Below are positions 60,938-62,483 of a stretch of DNA of 62,483 bases, one piece after another. The position numbers and the translations under genes were made by a program. The first letter of the stretch is position 1. Each line of letters begins with the position of its first letter. This DNA comes from Clostridium_T sp040217795 (GTDB lineage: Bacteria > Bacillota > Clostridia > Clostridiales > Clostridiaceae): positions 1 through 62,483 of the forward strand of contig JBEHWK010000007.1 in assembly GCA_040217795.1 (NCBI GenBank), written 5' to 3'. The notes under the pieces are model-generated. The model was not told where the DNA came from, made no database searches, and saw only the letters and a program-made list of their open reading frames with translations.

Positions 60938-62017
60938 ATGTATCAATCAATTCCAGATATTTTTAATGTACCGATTTGTTATATTTATGTACCAATTTAC
61001 TATGTAAAGAAGGATTTTTTTAACATACAAAAAACATCATTGCCGCCACGATATAACTTTGGCAGTGATTTTATAAATGAAGTTAGAATAAGACAGAACT
61101 TAGTGATAGGGTTATCTTTGCCTACTCAAAGGGAAGTCAGATGGGTAAGGGATAGGGAAACTATGGAAAAGTATGCTGCTGAAAAAGGAGTTGCCATAAA
61201 GGTGACGAATGCTGATACCGATGCGGCAAAGCAGGATTCTCAGGTAGATGAGCTGGTATCACAAGGTATAAATATTTTAATTTTGGCACCTGTAGATTCA
61301 ACAGCTGCATCGGCTACATTTGAAAAAGTTAAGAAGAAAGGAATTAAGGTAATAGCATATGACAGAATTATAGAAAACAGTGATGTAGATTTATATGTAT
61401 CCTTTAATAATACTGTGGTGGGAGAACTTCAGGGACGGTATATTACCAGGAATGTCCCACAGGGGAGGTATATTATCCTGACAGGAGATCCCAAGGACAG
61501 AAATTCAAAGTTTTACAGGGACGGTGCAATGGAATATATACAGCCATTAGTTGATAAAGGTGATATAAGGATAGTTACAGATAAAGCGGTGGAAAACTGG
61601 GATCCTAAGAATGCTTACAAAATTGTGAAAGATACTTTGGATGTCAATAGTAATATTGATGCAATACTGGCTCCCAATGATGCTGTAGCAGGTGCAGCAA
61701 TTGAAGCTCTTAAAACGAAGGATTTAGCAGGCAAGGTAGTAGTGACAGGTCAGGATGCGGATTTGGCTGCTGCCCGAAGAATAGTTCAGGGAACACAAGC
61801 CATGACAGTTTTCAAAGATACAAGGCAATTAGGTAAAGTTGCAATTGAATCAGCTATAAAATTAGCTAATAACGAACCAATAGAAATAAGCGGCGTTGTA
61901 GTTGATGTGTCTTCAATTCTGCTTACCCCAACATTGGTAGACAGACAAAATCTAAACGAAGTTCTGATAGGCAGCGGTTACTTAAAACCTGAGGATGTTT
62001 ACCAAGCAGAAGCGTAA
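60938..62017 (+). CDS. Xylose-binding-protein-like protein without signal peptide, copy 2
   Basis: 359 residues from the ATG at 60938, chosen because AGGTGG lies five bases upstream. The same open frame reaches an ATG at 60872 whose 22-codon extension resembles that of copy 1 (MEIN, IIR-I, Q-V). The core keeps all motifs of copy 1: VIGLSLPTQREVRWVRDRE, APVDSTAAS, GDPKDRNSKFYRDGA, NWDPKNAYK and TGQDADLAAARR. The N-terminus again shows IPDIFNVP and YVPIYYVKKDFFNI but no secretion signal. It lies about 100 bp after copy 1. A tandem duplication is clear; the function is not. Confidence 0.85.
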   Translation: MYQSIPDIFNVPICYIYVPIYYVKKDFFNIQKTSLPPRYNFGSDFINEVRIRQNLVIGLSLPTQREVRWVRDRETMEKYAAEKGVAIKVTNADTDAAKQDSQVDELVSQGINILILAPVDSTAASATFEKVKKKGIKVIAYDRIIENSDVDLYVSFNNTVVGELQGRYITRNVPQGRYIILTGDPKDRNSKFYRDGAMEYIQPLVDKGDIRIVTDKAVENWDPKNAYKIVKDTLDVNSNIDAILAPNDAVAGAAIEALKTKDLAGKVVVTGQDADLAAARRIVQGTQAMTVFKDTRQLGKVAIESAIKLANNEPIEISGVVVDVSSILLTPTLVDRQNLNEVLIGSGYLKPEDVYQAEA

Positions 62018-62042
62018 TTAATATGTCTTAATTAAATATAAA

Positions 62043-62096
62043 GGACTCCTTTTGGCAGTGGCTGATAAAACCAAAAAACCTGAAGGAGTCTTCTTA
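62043..62096 (+). terminator. Terminator after copy 2 of the binding-protein pair
   Basis: GACTCCTT (62044-62051) pairs with AAGGAGTC (62083-62090), with an inner TTTTGG/CCAAAA pair, followed by TTCTTATAG. Confidence 0.7.
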
Positions 62097-62119
62097 TAGT
62101 AAATAAGTATAATTTATGT

Positions 62120-62254
62120 GTGAAAACAAATGCCATATTCAAAGATTTCAGAAGAAGATATAATACAATTTTCTCAGCTCTTGGTGCTTTAGGTATATCT
62201 AATGGTGTGATTAAACATATCTTCAGAAATGTTATGGCAGATAAAATTAAATAA
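62120..62254 (+). CDS. Possible small ORF, unknown
   Basis: A 44-codon frame beginning at GTG gives a basic peptide (KDFRRRYNTIFSALGALG in its middle, ending ADKIK). There is no clear ribosome binding site and I recognise no family. It may be a remnant or chance. It is the only coding candidate in the 62018-62324 gap. Confidence 0.25.
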   Translation: MKTNAIFKDFRRRYNTIFSALGALGISNGVIKHIFRNVMADKIK

Positions 62255-62324
62255 AAGAAGTATTATATTAGCATTCACCCTATTCCTTTCATATAATAAA
62301 CCATAATATTTATGGGAGGCTTTT

Positions 62325-62483
62325 ATGAAAAAGCTGAAAGCCATTTTATCCGTATCTCTTTCACTTATTCTGCTGCTTACCATACCAGGCTGTACATCAA
62401 AAAAATCCTCAAGTCTGAGAACTGTTCGTCTTAATGAGGTTGTGCGATCTGTATTCTATGCTCCTATGTACGCTGCAATTGCC
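62325..62483 (+). CDS. THI5/NMT1-like ABC substrate-binding lipoprotein, 3'-truncated by window edge
   Basis: The first 53 residues are visible. A lipoprotein signal (KKLKAILSVSLSLILLLTIPGC, shown here in outline) ends at a lipobox cysteine about residue 23. The mature start VRLNEVVRSVFYAPMY matches the opening of NMT1/SsuA-type binding proteins, which serve importers of thiamine precursors, sulfonates, nitrate or taurine. The ATG follows TATGGGAGGCTTTT. The substrate cannot be told; the partner ATPase and permease genes should lie just past the window. No TPP riboswitch is visible upstream. Confidence 0.75.
   Translation, partial: MKKLKAILSVSLSLILLLTIPGCTSKKSSSLRTVRLNEVVRSVFYAPMYAAIA

Noticed and set aside
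1..62483. CRISPR array, rRNA or tRNA genes
   Set aside because: No regularly spaced direct repeats, no rRNA-like conserved blocks and no cloverleaf with a CCA-adjacent acceptor stem were found on reading; the T-box is the only tRNA-related RNA.

Overview
The window is AT-rich DNA from an endospore-forming, anaerobic low-GC Firmicute, best described as Clostridium sensu lato. The support is: AGGAGG-type ribosome binding sites, a T-box leader on argS, LexA-type SOS boxes of the Gram-positive form, the gene order mutS-mutL-miaA-hfq-ynbB next to lexA, pyruvate:ferredoxin oxidoreductase (nifJ), class III fructose-bisphosphatase, and two likely spore proteins (a gamma-SASP-like protein and a DUF3787 protein). 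I see no rRNA, tRNA, CRISPR array, prophage or intact insertion sequence. Species cannot be named from this sequence alone.

Layout. 1-5 kb: the 3' end of trmB, T-box-controlled argS, and a minus-strand ferrous-iron operon (feoA, feoB, a 51-residue FeoB-associated Cys-rich protein) behind a Fur-box promoter. 5-15.7 kb: mixed household genes (HAD phosphatase, RNase H-like exonuclease, ComEC-like metallo-beta-lactamase lipoprotein, plsC, a PEPCK-like ATPase, a CmpB-type membrane protein, DUF378, Lrp/AsnC regulator, PHP-like protein, gamma carbonic anhydrase, CvfB). Three related inverted-repeat (MITE-like) elements and a structured non-coding stretch lie between them. 15.8-25.3 kb: the mismatch-repair/tRNA-modification/Hfq block, a lipoprotein, and lexA divergent from an eight-cysteine protein. 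25.4-27.5 kb: a Xer-like tyrosine recombinase divergent from a coiled-coil protein with a predicted DNA-binding N-terminus; a 12-bp motif flanks the recombinase and a perfect palindrome lies between the two genes.

27.5-37.1 kb: purB, ptsH (HPr), an aminotransferase, a PHP phosphoesterase, cardiolipin synthase with an overlapping upstream small ORF, an oligo-1,6-glucosidase divergent from an AraC regulator, and a ZIP transporter. 37.2-49.1 kb: pyruvate carboxylase, then a five-gene minus-strand operon (aminotransferase, metQ, metN, metI, a GlcD-type flavoprotein), a possible small RNA, an SDR oxidoreductase and fructose-1,6-bisphosphatase. 49.3-51.3 kb: a GntR/YtrA-regulated two-gene ABC exporter with a clear operator. 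51.4-59.3 kb: an LppM-like lipoprotein, an EF-hand membrane protein, transketolase, a gamma-SASP-like protein and nifJ. 59.3-62.5 kb: a DUF3787 spore protein, two tandem xylose-binding-protein homologues with no signal peptide and no transporter partner, and the start of a THI5/NMT1-like lipoprotein.

Together these genes cover central carbon flow (pyc, nifJ, fbp, tkt, HPr), amino-acid import and breakdown, iron uptake, DNA repair and SOS control, and spore structure. The least explained parts are the tandem signal-less binding proteins, the recombinase/coiled-coil locus with its repeated motif, the MITE-like family, the structured region at 11.5-11.8 kb, and two genes that appear to start at ATT codons.
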